A stretch of 64,000 bases of DNA from Clostridiales bacterium (GCA_029008095.1 JAQXJB010000052.1:186001-250000), one strand, 5' to 3'; positions 55,456 through 63,992 are shown, counted from the stretch's first letter. Numbers and translations are program-made. Notes: generated by a model from the sequence alone, not told the origin.

Positions 55456-55769
55456 CAGCCGTTCACTATCCTTCCGACAATGTAATCAACAGCTTTGTCC
55501 AGCCGTTTTTCAACGCCGGTTCTGGTAACGGCGCGCTTATTCTCTGTGGAGCTCGCCAGTTCCGAAGCGGCGCGTTCGCCGGTTCTGTCAGCATCGGCAA
55601 GCATTTTTTCCACCTCTGCCTCCGCCTCCTTTTCGGCTTTGGCTATCAGCTCCAGACCTTCGGCTTCCGCATTGGCAAGCATCTTCCTGGCAATAGCCGC
55701 AGCCTCGGCCTTGGCGGCACGCATTGCTTCCTCAGTCCGGTTGATATCTCCAAAAATATCCAGAGACAT
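55455..55769 (-). CDS. ntpH: V-type ATPase subunit H (G-like peripheral stalk)
   Basis: 104 residues from ATG 55769, preceded by GAGGAGG. Almost entirely an Ala/Glu coiled coil (about 10-90), the form of archaeal/bacterial V-ATPase H (AhaH) subunits that pair with E in the peripheral stalk. First gene of the operon, so it heads H-I-K-E-C-F-A-B-D. Confidence 0.85.
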
Positions 55770-55906
55770 AAAGTACCTCCTCTCCGAGCGTATTTTTGAA
55801 AATCGCCCTTTCACTGGAGCAGAACATGTTCAAAATCGAAAGTTCCACCTTCATTTTTTGCATTTTCAGCCCGCTAAAGCCCATTTTCACACGTGATTAT
55901 GAAAGA

Positions 55907-55935
55907 AATATAAACCAAAATCGCAAAAATTGCAA
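55907..55935 (-). promoter_or_regulatory. Promoter of the V-ATPase operon
   Basis: Minus strand TTGCAA (55930-55935), 17 bases, TATATT (55907-55912). Start near 55900, leaving a leader of about 130 bases (55770-55899), in which I see no clear riboswitch or terminator. Confidence 0.6.
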
Positions 55936-56003
55936 GGGTATTATCATTAATCGTTTGTTTTTTCGTTACTTTATATATATTTGGACACAGTAAAATTCCG
56001 TTC

Positions 56004-56032
56004 TTGATTATTGTTGAATAAAGCTTTATACT
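56004..56032 (+). promoter_or_regulatory. Promoter of the acyltransferase-like gene
   Basis: TTGATT (56004-56009), 17 bases, TATACT (56027-56032). Start near 56039; leader of 45 bases with GGGAGG before the ATG at 56084. Confidence 0.6.
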
Positions 56033-56083
56033 ATACTCTGGGAATAGAAATAAACTAAGCACGTTCACTTTAGGGAGGATAAT

Positions 56084-56971
56084 ATGAATAATACCAACGC
56101 CAAACCTCGCAAGCGCCGCGGCGACCGCCCGGACGGCCGCAGGCTGCGCTCTCTCGCGCCTTTCTACACCTTCATCCCATTCATCATGAAGGACCGCAAC
56201 GATGCCAGCAATTATTTTACCGACAGCATCGACGTTTCCGCCGCAGACGCCTATCTCCGCAAAAAGCGAGAAGAGGGTCTGAAGGGCGTGGGCATGCTCC
56301 ATCTTTTTCTCGCCGCATATGTCCGCTGCGTGGCGCAGTTTCCCGGCATCAACCGCTTCATTTCCGGCCAGCGCATATATGCCCGCAATAACATTGAGGT
56401 ATCCATGGCCGTAAAGCGCAAGCTTTCTCTCGACGCTGCTGAAACCACCATTAAGGTGGTTTTCGAGCCCACCGACAGAATAGAGGATATTTTCAACAAA
56501 ATGACCGCCGCGATAAACGAGATAAAGGACAACGACGAAGAAAACGGCACCGACAAGTTTGCCGCCGCCTGCGGCAAGCTTCCCCGCCCAATCTTCCGCT
56601 GGGCGATTCGCCTGTTCTATTGGCTGGATTACCACGGCTGGCTGCCCAAGTCCCTGCTGGACATCAGCCCCTTCCACGCCTCTTTCTTCATAACCGACCT
56701 TGGTTCCATCGGCATCCCGCCTATATACCATCATCTCTATAATTTCGGCAATGTGCCCATCTTCCTGGCTTTCGGCGCAAAACACCGTCAGAGCTACACC
56801 AAGTCGGATGGTACCACAGAGGACCGGCGCTACATAGACTACAAGGTGGTAACTGACGAGCGCATCTGTGACGGCCACTATTACGCCACCGCTTTCAAGC
56901 ACATGAAGCACTACATGCGTAATCCCAACCTGCTTGACGAGCCTGTCACCGTTGTTCAGGACGTGGATTGA
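56084..56971 (+). CDS. CAT/E2 acyltransferase-fold protein lacking the catalytic histidine
   Basis: 295 residues with the fold pattern of 2-oxoacid dehydrogenase E2 / chloramphenicol acetyltransferase catalytic domains: LHLFLAAYVRCVAQFPGINRFI (about 73-94), ASFFITDLGSIG (about 199-210), GNVPIFLAFGA (about 222-232). The C-terminal HxxxDG motif reads E259-R-I-C-D-G264, so the general-base His is Glu. There is no lipoyl or E1-binding domain and no dehydrogenase genes nearby. N-terminus is strongly basic (KPRKRRGDRPDGRR). Enzyme activity is doubtful; function unknown. Own promoter and good ribosome site. Confidence 0.75.
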   Translation: MNNTNAKPRKRRGDRPDGRRLRSLAPFYTFIPFIMKDRNDASNYFTDSIDVSAADAYLRKKREEGLKGVGMLHLFLAAYVRCVAQFPGINRFISGQRIYARNNIEVSMAVKRKLSLDAAETTIKVVFEPTDRIEDIFNKMTAAINEIKDNDEENGTDKFAAACGKLPRPIFRWAIRLFYWLDYHGWLPKSLLDISPFHASFFITDLGSIGIPPIYHHLYNFGNVPIFLAFGAKHRQSYTKSDGTTEDRRYIDYKVVTDERICDGHYYATAFKHMKHYMRNPNLLDEPVTVVQDVD

Positions 56972-57000
56972 TTTTATTTTTAGTTTTAGACTAATTAAGG

Positions 57001-57029
57001 TTGAAAATTCACATATAATATGGTAGAAT
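57001..57029 (+). promoter_or_regulatory. Promoter of tRNA-Gly(CCC)
   Basis: TTGAAA (57001-57006), 17 bases, TAGAAT (57024-57029), ending 11 bases before the tRNA. Confidence 0.7.
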
Positions 57030-57040
57030 AAATCAGCCTC

Positions 57041-57114
57041 GCGGGTATAGTTCATCGGTAGAACGCGAGCTTCCCAAGCTCGACAGGAGGGTTCGACTCC
57101 CTTTACCCGCTCCA
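57041..57114 (+). tRNA. tRNA-Gly (CCC)
   Basis: 74 bases with encoded CCA. Acceptor GCGGGTA/TACCCGC, anticodon stem CGAGC/GCTCG with loop TTCCCAA, T loop TTCGACT. Stands alone with promoter and terminator; complements the two GCC glycine tRNAs at 19.2 kb. Confidence 0.97.
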
Positions 57115-57115
57115 A

Positions 57116-57142
57116 AAAAGCACGCTCCGGCGTGCTTTTTTT
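57116..57142 (+). terminator. Terminator of tRNA-Gly(CCC)
   Basis: GCACGC / GCGTGC with a TCCG tetraloop, extended by A/T pairs, followed by seven to eight T. The two-base gap to the tRNA leaves little 3' trailer. Confidence 0.9.
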
Positions 57143-57190
57143 CAATACAATAAAAAATATATCCCTCAGAATCAAAAGGAGGTCGCCGCC

Positions 57191-57748
57191 ACGGAATTCA
57201 TAAACAACATCGACTCGGCTGTAATGCTGTTTTTCCAGCAGCTAAGGAATCCCGTAACAGACCCAATAATGGCCATTTTCTCCATTTCATGCAATATAGG
57301 CTTCATATGGATAGTCCTCGCGCTGGTGCTGCTGGTCAGAAAGAAAACCCGCCGTCACGGCATACAGCTTGCTCTGTGCCTTATAGCTTCACTCATTGTA
57401 AATAATCTTATTCTGAAAAATCTTGTGGCACGTCCCCGCCCCTTCACAGAGGTGGAGGGACTGACTGTCATGCTCAGCCGTTTTGCCGACGCGGGTTCCT
57501 GGTCATTTCCTTCCGGCCACGCGGGCAGCAGCTTTGCCGCCGCCTATTCTCTGAGCAAAAGCTTCGGCAAGAAAGGATATCCGGCATGGATAGCCGCCGC
57601 GCTGATAGCCATTTCCCGCTGCTATATCGGCGTGCATTATCCTTCGGACGTTATCTGCGGCGCGCTTTTCGGAACGCTTGGTGCTGTCGCCGCAGTGTAT
57701 CTTTGGTCACGGTGCCTGCCGCTTTTGGAAAGAAAAAAACTCATATGA
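57191..57748 (+). CDS. PAP2-family membrane phosphatase, apparent ACG start
   Basis: About 185 residues, several membrane helices. PAP2 signature in three parts: KNLVARPRPF (K-x6-RP), FPSGHAGSSF (PSGH) and SRCYIGVHYPSDVICG (SR-x5-H-x3-D), all catalytic residues intact. Likely substrates are undecaprenyl pyrophosphate or phosphatidyl phosphates. The natural N-terminus, xEFINNIDSAVMLFFQ, is in frame from ACG 57191, eight bases after a perfect AAAGGAGG, with no ATG, GTG, TTG or CTG between; the first ATG is 57224, too far from the site. So start is either ACG or the gene has lost its ATG. Confidence 0.85.
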   Translation, partial: TEFINNIDSAVMLFFQQLRNPVTDPIMAIFSISCNIGFIWIVLALVLLVRKKTRRHGIQLALCLIASLIVNNLILKNLVARPRPFTEVEGLTVMLSRFADAGSWSFPSGHAGSSFAAAYSLSKSFGKKGYPAWIAAALIAISRCYIGVHYPSDVICGALFGTLGAVAAVYLWSRCLPLLERKKLI

Positions 57749-57754
57749 TAATAA

Positions 57755-57787
57755 AAGGCCGCTGCGGTTCAAAAGCGCAGCGGCCTT
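57755..57787. terminator. Terminator between convergent PAP2 and transglutaminase-like genes
   Basis: Perfect 12-bp stem AAGGCCGCTGCG / CGCAGCGGCCTT with a nine-base loop. T run on the minus side. Confidence 0.85.
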
Positions 57788-57791
57788 ATTG

Positions 57792-58931
57792 TCATTCTTC
57801 CATATTTTCTTCCGATTCGCTTACGCTCTCTTTCTCTGCCGGCTTTTCACAGACCGGACAGCATTCCGCGTCCCAGGAATAAGCATCGAGCATGTCCTCG
57901 TCCGACAGAAATGTGGGCTCGCCTCTTCCTGCGGCGTCATCCACATACACATCCACGTGGCAGTATCCGCTGTCAACGTTCACAACATTCCAGAAGTGCT
58001 TTTCATTATTCATGCGCCCTTCCACCACATAGCACTCTACTCCGCCGAGGTTGCAGAGCAGCTTAACCGCCATGGCATATCCCTCGGAGTCGGCCTGTCC
58101 GCTGCCGATAAGCGCGTCATAGGCGGTACAGCCGGTTTCCGTTTGCAGCGGCACGCAGCGCTCCATCACATTGCGGCAGATATAGCCGATATCGGCGCGA
58201 TAGGAGCTTTCGAGGACATCTTGAGCATAGCTGCTCAGGCTCTCCGTCCTCCTCTGGAGTTCATTGACGCCAAGCCCATAGTGAAACTCCACTTCCGTTA
58301 TTCTCTTGACCACGCTGTCGAATGCTGCATAATCATTGACAGAAACACCGGGCTTCTGTGGGATAAGCTGAGGGAAGCTGCGGTAAAAAGCATCTATGAA
58401 AGCTTCAACATCCTCGGTCTTTATCTCCGTGGATACCTGCATAACCGCCAAGGAGCTTTCAAAGTTCTCAAGAGCCTCATTGATCAGCACCTGCATATCC
58501 TTGCCGGAGAGGATCGTGACCACGCTGTCTATTTCCTCCGCGCTGCGCTTATAGGTTATATATATCTCCATCTCGTAGTAAGAAACTATCCGGTTTATGC
58601 TGTGGGTTATATAGTCCACGGCGTAGATGCCCATTGGTTCTTCCCGGGTGACCTCAAAGCAGGCTCTGGAGATATCGTCCTCCACATCCCCCTTATACTT
58701 CTCGGTCTTGATTATTCCGTATTCCGCCGCGCTGTTGATGAGGTTCATCAGCGCGTTTTTCATACCCTGATAGCTTTTGACTTCCTGAACGGAGGAGTCG
58801 TCCTTTATCTCGAAGTATTCGTCGACATAAGGCTCCTCCTCCCGGTATTCCTTATCGAACATACCGCTGCAGCCGGAAAGGAGCAGGGCAAGAACGCAGA
58901 GAACGGCTGTAAGCTTTATTCTGTTTTTCAT
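57792..58931 (-). CDS. Transglutaminase-like lipoprotein with Cys-to-Ser active site
   Basis: 379 residues. Lipobox LLSGC (Cys21), a central helical region, then a transglutaminase-like domain (about 260-330): ADSEGYAMAVKLLCNLGGVECYVVEG, KHFWNVV with His312 and CHVDV with Asp327. In active relatives the first motif is xxCxGYA; here Ser282 takes the cysteine's place, so peptidase or transglutaminase activity is likely lost or altered. The tail has Cys pairs (ECCPVC) and an acidic end. ATG 58931 is 25 bases after the topoisomerase A subunit stop, so it is probably in that operon. Confidence 0.75.
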   Translation of the reverse strand: MKNRIKLTAVLCVLALLLSGCSGMFDKEYREEEPYVDEYFEIKDDSSVQEVKSYQGMKNALMNLINSAAEYGIIKTEKYKGDVEDDISRACFEVTREEPMGIYAVDYITHSINRIVSYYEMEIYITYKRSAEEIDSVVTILSGKDMQVLINEALENFESSLAVMQVSTEIKTEDVEAFIDAFYRSFPQLIPQKPGVSVNDYAAFDSVVKRITEVEFHYGLGVNELQRRTESLSSYAQDVLESSYRADIGYICRNVMERCVPLQTETGCTAYDALIGSGQADSEGYAMAVKLLCNLGGVECYVVEGRMNNEKHFWNVVNVDSGYCHVDVYVDDAAGRGEPTFLSDEDMLDAYSWDAECCPVCEKPAEKESVSESEENMEE

Positions 58932-58956
58932 TCGCTTCACCCTGTCTTAATCCTTT

Positions 58957-61203
58957 TTAAAAAATACTTATCTGCTCCTCGCCGGAATCCTCGGGCTTGA
59001 GCAGAGCTCCAGCCGCGGGCAGGCTTCTCACCCGGTAACGGGCGACATTCCGGATGGAGGTCTCGTCCAGCCACATGGCGCCGCGGAGCTTATACTTTGT
59101 CTTGAGGGTCATCACCGCCACGCCCTGAGTGCTTCTGGATGACTTGGGCGCAAGCTGGGCGGAATTAAAGACGAGGGCACGTCCCTCGGTGGAGAACGTG
59201 GCTATTTCCTTTTCCTCTGTGACCGGTATTATTGCCTTAAGGGGCGATTTATCCGAATAAGCGCCGGTGAGCTTTTTGCGGTTGGTCTTGGTGGCATAAG
59301 CTTCCGCGGCAACGCGGGCCACCTTACCGTTTTCAAAGAAAAAGAGGATGTTTCCGGTATAGTCTCCGGGCTGCATGAGGTAAACCACATTCTCCCCCTC
59401 GTCCATCTGAAGCTTGGCGGGCAGGAACGCGCCCAGAGCCGAAGCCTTGGTGTCCTCAAACTCGGAAACGCGGGTCTTATAGACCTGGCATTTATCGGTA
59501 AATACCAGCAGTTCGGCATTGTTTGTGGTCTCAAAGCTTATGAAGGGGCTGTCCTCTTCCTTATACTTCTGCTCGCTGTTCATGCGCAGGGACTGCGGCG
59601 TTATCTTCTTGAAGTAACCGTGGCGTGACATGAACACCGTTACCGGATAGTCCGCGACCTCCTCCACTACCTGCATCTCCTCCGCGACCTCATGCTCAAA
59701 GACGATATCGGTCTTACGGGGTTGCCCATATTTCTTGATAACGTTCTGCAGTTCTTCGATGATTATCTTCTTTATTCTGCTCTTATTCCTGGTGATATCC
59801 TCCAGGTCGGCTATCTCCTTTTCAAGGCTCTCTGTCTCCTCCACGCGCTTGAGTATATACTCACGGTTGATATTGCGCAGCTTTATCTCGGCCACATACT
59901 CCGCCTGCAGCTCGTCGATACCAAAACCTATCATCAGGTTGGGGATAACGTCGTCCTCCAGCTCAGTCTCGCGGATTATGCGTATGGCCTTATCTATATC
60001 AAGGAGTATCTTCGCAAGACCCTTGAGCAGGTGCAGCTTTTCCTTTTTGCGGGAAAGCTCAAAATACACTCTCCTGCGTACGGCTTCGATGCGCCATGCG
60101 CTCCACTCGTCCAATATCTCGCGTACGCCCATTACCCTGGGCATACCGGCGATAAGTATATTGAAATTGCAGGAGAAGGTGTCCATGAGCGGAGTCATTT
60201 TGAAGAGCCTCTGCATGAGCTTTTCCGGGTCCGTTCCCCGCTTGAGGTCTATGGCAAGCTTAAGGCCGCTCAGGTCGGTCTCGTCACGCATATCGGTTAT
60301 TTCCTTGACCTTGCCGGTTTTTATCAGCTCCGCCACCTTGTCGATTATGGCCTCGGCTGTGGTGGTATAAGGTATCTGGCGTATCTCAATAAGGTTCTGC
60401 TCCTTGATGTATTCCCACTTGGCGCGTACCTTGAAGCTGCCGCGTCCGGTCTCGTAGATCTGCTCCATCGCGCCGCGGTTGAAGATAAGCTCGCCTCCGG
60501 TGGGAAAATCGGGAGCTTTGAGGGTCTCAAAGAGGTCGCACTGAGGGTTCTTCATAAACTCAATCGTAGTTCGGCAGACCTCCTCCAGATTGAAGCCGCA
60601 TATCATGCTGGCCATGCCGACGGCTATGCCCTGATTGGAGGAAACAAGAATATTAGGAAAGGTTGTCGGCAGAAGCGCCGGCTCCTTCATACTGCCATCG
60701 TAGTTATCCACGAAATCCACAGTATCCCGGTCTATATCCTTGAATATTTCCGCGCAGACCGGCGAAAGCTTCGCCTCCGTATAACGGGAGGCGGCATAGG
60801 CCATATCCCGGGAATAAACCTTGCCGAAGTTGCCCTTTGAGTCTACAAAAGGCACCAGCAAGGCCTCGTGGCCTTTTGAAAGGCGAACCATCGTCTCGTA
60901 AATCGCCGCGTCACCATGAGGGTTAAGGCGCATGGTCTGGCCGACGATGTTGGCGGACTTTGTACGGCTGCCGGTTATCAGTCCCATTTTATACATGGTG
61001 TAAAGCAGCTTACGGTGGGAGGGCTTGAAGCCGTCTATCTCCGGGATAGCCCGGGAGACGATAGCCGACATGGCATAGGGCATAAAATTTATCTCCAGCG
61101 TCTCGGTGATGGGCTGCTCCAGCACTTCCGGGCGCAGCCCCATGACGTTGGGATTATCTACTCGTTTGGCTCCGTTCTTTTCGGGCGCTTTTTTCTTTGC
61201 CAT
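58957..61203 (-). CDS. Type IIA topoisomerase subunit A (ParC-like, divergent)
   Basis: 748 residues. DNA breakage-reunion core: GFKPSHRKLLYTMYKMGL (about 59), NPHGDAAIYETMVRL (about 94) and AASRYTEAKLSPV (about 138) with catalytic Tyr141. The C-terminal domain (about 520-740) has beta-pinwheel repeats but no gyrase box (QRRGGKG), so topoisomerase IV-like decatenation is more likely than supercoiling. The sequence departs from standard GyrA/ParC around the winged helix. Stop of the B subunit gene lies 15 bases upstream. Confidence 0.9.
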   Translation of the reverse strand: MAKKKAPEKNGAKRVDNPNVMGLRPEVLEQPITETLEINFMPYAMSAIVSRAIPEIDGFKPSHRKLLYTMYKMGLITGSRTKSANIVGQTMRLNPHGDAAIYETMVRLSKGHEALLVPFVDSKGNFGKVYSRDMAYAASRYTEAKLSPVCAEIFKDIDRDTVDFVDNYDGSMKEPALLPTTFPNILVSSNQGIAVGMASMICGFNLEEVCRTTIEFMKNPQCDLFETLKAPDFPTGGELIFNRGAMEQIYETGRGSFKVRAKWEYIKEQNLIEIRQIPYTTTAEAIIDKVAELIKTGKVKEITDMRDETDLSGLKLAIDLKRGTDPEKLMQRLFKMTPLMDTFSCNFNILIAGMPRVMGVREILDEWSAWRIEAVRRRVYFELSRKKEKLHLLKGLAKILLDIDKAIRIIRETELEDDVIPNLMIGFGIDELQAEYVAEIKLRNINREYILKRVEETESLEKEIADLEDITRNKSRIKKIIIEELQNVIKKYGQPRKTDIVFEHEVAEEMQVVEEVADYPVTVFMSRHGYFKKITPQSLRMNSEQKYKEEDSPFISFETTNNAELLVFTDKCQVYKTRVSEFEDTKASALGAFLPAKLQMDEGENVVYLMQPGDYTGNILFFFENGKVARVAAEAYATKTNRKKLTGAYSDKSPLKAIIPVTEEKEIATFSTEGRALVFNSAQLAPKSSRSTQGVAVMTLKTKYKLRGAMWLDETSIRNVARYRVRSLPAAGALLKPEDSGEEQISIF

Positions 61204-61218
61204 TGGAATCCATCCTTA

Positions 61219-63204
61219 TCACGAAATATCTGCCAGATCCAGATACTTGTATCCGTTGTCCGCAATATGATCCTTGCGTCCCTGCAGGTTGTCACCTAAC
61301 AGCAGGTCGAAGGCCGCGGCGGTACGCTCCACATCCTCCGGCATGACCTTAATGAGACGGCGGGTCTCGGGATTCATGGTCGTCAGCCACATCATCTCCG
61401 GGTCGTTTTCGCCAAGTCCCTTGGAGCGGTTGATGGTACATTTCTTGCCGGCCAGCTCACCGCTGAGGATGTCGTTCTTCTCCTTGTCGGAGTATGCAAA
61501 CCAGGTCTTTTCCTTATACACGATCTCGTACAACGGAGACTCCGCGATATACACATAGCCCTCCCTGATCAGCGTGGGCGCCAACCGGTAGATCATGGTG
61601 AGGATCAGGGTGCGAATGTGAAATCCGTCCTCGTCGGCATCGGTACAGATTATTACCTTGTTCCAGCGGAGGTTTTCAAGGCTGAAGGCGCTCATGTCCT
61701 TGGTATGCTTATTCTGTATCTCAACGCCGCAGCCCAGCACCTTGACAAGGTCGGTGATGATCTCGCTTTTGAATATCTTGTCGTAATCCGCCTTCAGGCA
61801 GTTGAGTATCTTGCCGCGGACGGGCATTATGCCCTGAAACTCCGCGTCGCGGCTTGTCTTACAGGAGCCAAGAGCTGAGTCGCCCTCGACGATGTATATC
61901 TCGCGGCGGGAAACATCCTTGGTGCGGCAGTCCACGAATTTCTGGATGCGGCTGGTTATATCCACACTGCCGGAAAGCTTCTTCTTGATATTCAGCCTTG
62001 CCTTTTCCGCGGTCTCGCGGCTGCGCTTGTTCACAAGCACCTGCTCGGCTATCTTCTCGGCGTCCATATGGTTTTCGATAAAATATACCTCAAGACGCTC
62101 CTTGAAGAACTCGGTCATTGCGTCCTGAATGAATTTATTGGTGATGGACTTTTTCGTCTGGTTCTCATAGGAAGTGCGGTTTGAGAAGCAGTTGGTGACA
62201 AGTATCAGACAGTCCTGGATATCGGCGAAGGTTATCTTGCTCTCGTTCTTCTGATACTTGTTCTGCGCCTTCAGATATGCGTCGATAGCGGAAACAAAGG
62301 CGCTCTTCACGGCCTTGTCCGGCGCGCCGCCATGCTCCAGCCAGGAGGAGTTGTGATAATACTCTATCTTATTTACGCGGTTGGAGAAGCACATGGCGGC
62401 GGATATCTTCAGTTTATACTCCGCCTTGTCCTCCCTGTCCCGTCCCTTGCGCTCTGCTTCCATGTAGAACGGCAGCGTCATGGAATCCTCACCGCCTATC
62501 TCGGTGACGTAATCAAGGATACCGTTCTCATAGAGGTAATCCGTGGTCTCGAACCTTCCGTTCACCTGGCGGCGGAATCGGAAGGTGACGCCGCGGTTGA
62601 CCACAGCCTGGCGCTTGAGAATGTCCATATAATACTCATCGGGGATGTTTATATCGGTAAAAACCTCGATATCGGGCTTCCAGCGTGTGAGCGTACCGGT
62701 GCGCTTTCCCTTTTCCTCAACGAAGCTGAGGCCGCCCACGTTCTCTCCCTTTTCAAAATGGAGGCTGTACTTCTTCTGGTCGCGCCAAACGGTAACGTCC
62801 ATATACTCCGAGGAATACTGGGTGGCGCAGGCGCCGAGGCCGTTAAGGCCGAGGGAGTACTCATAGTTCTCCCCCTCCTTATTGTCATACTTGCCGCCGG
62901 CATAAAGCTCGCAGTAGACGAGTTCCCAATTATAGCGCTCCTCAACGGGGTTATAGTCCAGCGGGCAGCCGCGTCCGAAGTCCTCGACCTCGATGGAATT
63001 ATCCTCGTAGGCCGTGAGAACTATCAGCTTGCCGTGGCCCTCTCTTGCCTCGTCAATGGAGTTGGAAAGGATTTCAAATACCGCATGCTCGCAGCCCTCA
63101 AGGCCGTCAGAGCCGAATATGACGCCCGGGCGCAGACGGACTCTGTCCGCGCCCTTGAGCATGGATATACTGTCGTTACCGTAATTTACGGAACCCTTTT
63201 TCAT
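61219..63204 (-). CDS. Type IIA topoisomerase subunit B (ParE-like, divergent)
   Basis: 661 residues. GHKL ATPase: ILSNSIDEAREG (about 45, Mg-binding Asn), DFGRGCP (about 74), YSLGLNGLGA (about 115). TOPRIM domain: IVEGDSALGSC (about 438) and CTDADEDGFHIRT (about 528). C-terminal RSKGLGENDPEMMW. It departs from classical GyrB/ParE in the ATPase lid (NWELVYCELYAGGKYDNKEGEN), placing it in a divergent clade. CGGAGG ribosome site. Pairs with the A subunit downstream. Confidence 0.9.
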   Translation of the reverse strand: MKKGSVNYGNDSISMLKGADRVRLRPGVIFGSDGLEGCEHAVFEILSNSIDEAREGHGKLIVLTAYEDNSIEVEDFGRGCPLDYNPVEERYNWELVYCELYAGGKYDNKEGENYEYSLGLNGLGACATQYSSEYMDVTVWRDQKKYSLHFEKGENVGGLSFVEEKGKRTGTLTRWKPDIEVFTDINIPDEYYMDILKRQAVVNRGVTFRFRRQVNGRFETTDYLYENGILDYVTEIGGEDSMTLPFYMEAERKGRDREDKAEYKLKISAAMCFSNRVNKIEYYHNSSWLEHGGAPDKAVKSAFVSAIDAYLKAQNKYQKNESKITFADIQDCLILVTNCFSNRTSYENQTKKSITNKFIQDAMTEFFKERLEVYFIENHMDAEKIAEQVLVNKRSRETAEKARLNIKKKLSGSVDITSRIQKFVDCRTKDVSRREIYIVEGDSALGSCKTSRDAEFQGIMPVRGKILNCLKADYDKIFKSEIITDLVKVLGCGVEIQNKHTKDMSAFSLENLRWNKVIICTDADEDGFHIRTLILTMIYRLAPTLIREGYVYIAESPLYEIVYKEKTWFAYSDKEKNDILSGELAGKKCTINRSKGLGENDPEMMWLTTMNPETRRLIKVMPEDVERTAAAFDLLLGDNLQGRKDHIADNGYKYLDLADIS

Positions 63205-63210
63205 GAGCTT

Positions 63211-63410
63211 CCTCCGTTTGTTATGGTTATTTCTGTTCTTTCATCTGCCCGACAAGCCGTCCGCCCTCCCCGGCGCTCAGCCGGCTCACAACGCGGCACG
63301 TTTCGCCATCAGGAGCGTACGCTCCATCCCTACTGTCACTTTATACAAAATATAGTATGCCACTATCAGGGCAGCGTACATCATAGGCATTTAATGCCAC
63401 TTTCAAATTT
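63211..63410. other. GC-rich intergenic stretch with palindromes upstream of the topoisomerase pair
   Basis: No gene is supported. On the minus strand it has GAGCGTACGCTC (a perfect 12-base palindrome), AGCCGGCT, GCGCCGGGG, and in the AT-rich part a run resembling TATACT...TATA boxes. A short open frame, V-T-V-G-M-E-R-T-L-L-M-A-K-R, ends after 17 codons. It may hold the promoter of the topoisomerase operon or a decayed repeat. Confidence 0.4.
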
Positions 63411-63439
63411 ATCATAACATTTCCCATAAATCAAGCAAA

Positions 63440-63468
63440 AATGGCCGCCGGAAACTCCAACGGCCATT
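63440..63468 (-). terminator. Terminator after the CarD-like gene
   Basis: AATGGCCG / CGGCCATT, 8-bp stem, followed on the minus strand by TTTTTG. Twenty-four bases past the stop. Confidence 0.8.
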
Positions 63469-63491
63469 ATTTATCATTACGTTTCTTCGCT

Positions 63492-63992
63492 TTAGCCTAT
63501 ACGCTCCATAATATAGCTCTGCACCTCATGCCTCTCTATACCGAGAGCCACGGCCAGCTCGCCGAAAAGCATATCCTCGGCGCGCTTCATATATCGCTCA
63601 TCCATAGCGCCGAACTTGCGTTTCTCTTCCTCGCAGGTACGCTTTTTGGCATAAATAGACATGGTCAGCTCAATGAGTTCCCCGCAATCATAGTGCTTTA
63701 TGATAGTCTCATAATGCTCTGAAAGCCGCCGCAGGACACTATTATTATAAGCCTCGGCGTGAATGGCTGGTATGGTATCAATGAGGCGCTCCGCCTCCTC
63801 CCTGCTTATGACAGGACGCATGAACACCTTATCGTTATCCACGGGAGTGGAGACAGAACAGGTCTGATAGATTGGCTTGAGCACATAAAAGGATTGCTCC
63901 TCCGCGCTTTTCGGCAGCCGGCGCAGCTCGATATTTTCAACGCGGCAAACGCCCATACTGCCGTAAATAATCATATCTCCTATCGCGAACAT
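63492..63992 (-). CDS. CarD/CdnL-family transcription regulator
   Basis: 166 residues from ATG 63992 (a GTG two codons upstream is possible; the ribosome site is outside the window). The N-terminal Tudor-like RNA polymerase-binding domain shows FAIGDMIIYGSMGVCRVENIE and a FYVLKPIYQ strand (about 36-44); the C-terminal helical domain (about 70-165) includes MDERYMKRAEDMLFGELAVALGI, characteristic of CarD. Such proteins bind the polymerase beta subunit and stabilise open complexes. Separate from the topoisomerase genes by a terminator. Confidence 0.9.
   Translation of the reverse strand: MFAIGDMIIYGSMGVCRVENIELRRLPKSAEEQSFYVLKPIYQTCSVSTPVDNDKVFMRPVISREEAERLIDTIPAIHAEAYNNSVLRRLSEHYETIIKHYDCGELIELTMSIYAKKRTCEEEKRKFGAMDERYMKRAEDMLFGELAVALGIERHEVQSYIMERIG

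Noticed and set aside
55770..55899. Riboswitch in the long V-ATPase leader
   Set aside because: The leader is about 130 bases but AT-rich and lacks stable conserved stems or a terminator before the first gene.
55874..57175. 433-codon minus-strand open frame across the acyltransferase-like gene and tRNA-Gly
   Set aside because: It runs antisense through a recognisable protein gene, a tRNA, a terminator and promoters, with no ribosome site or motif.
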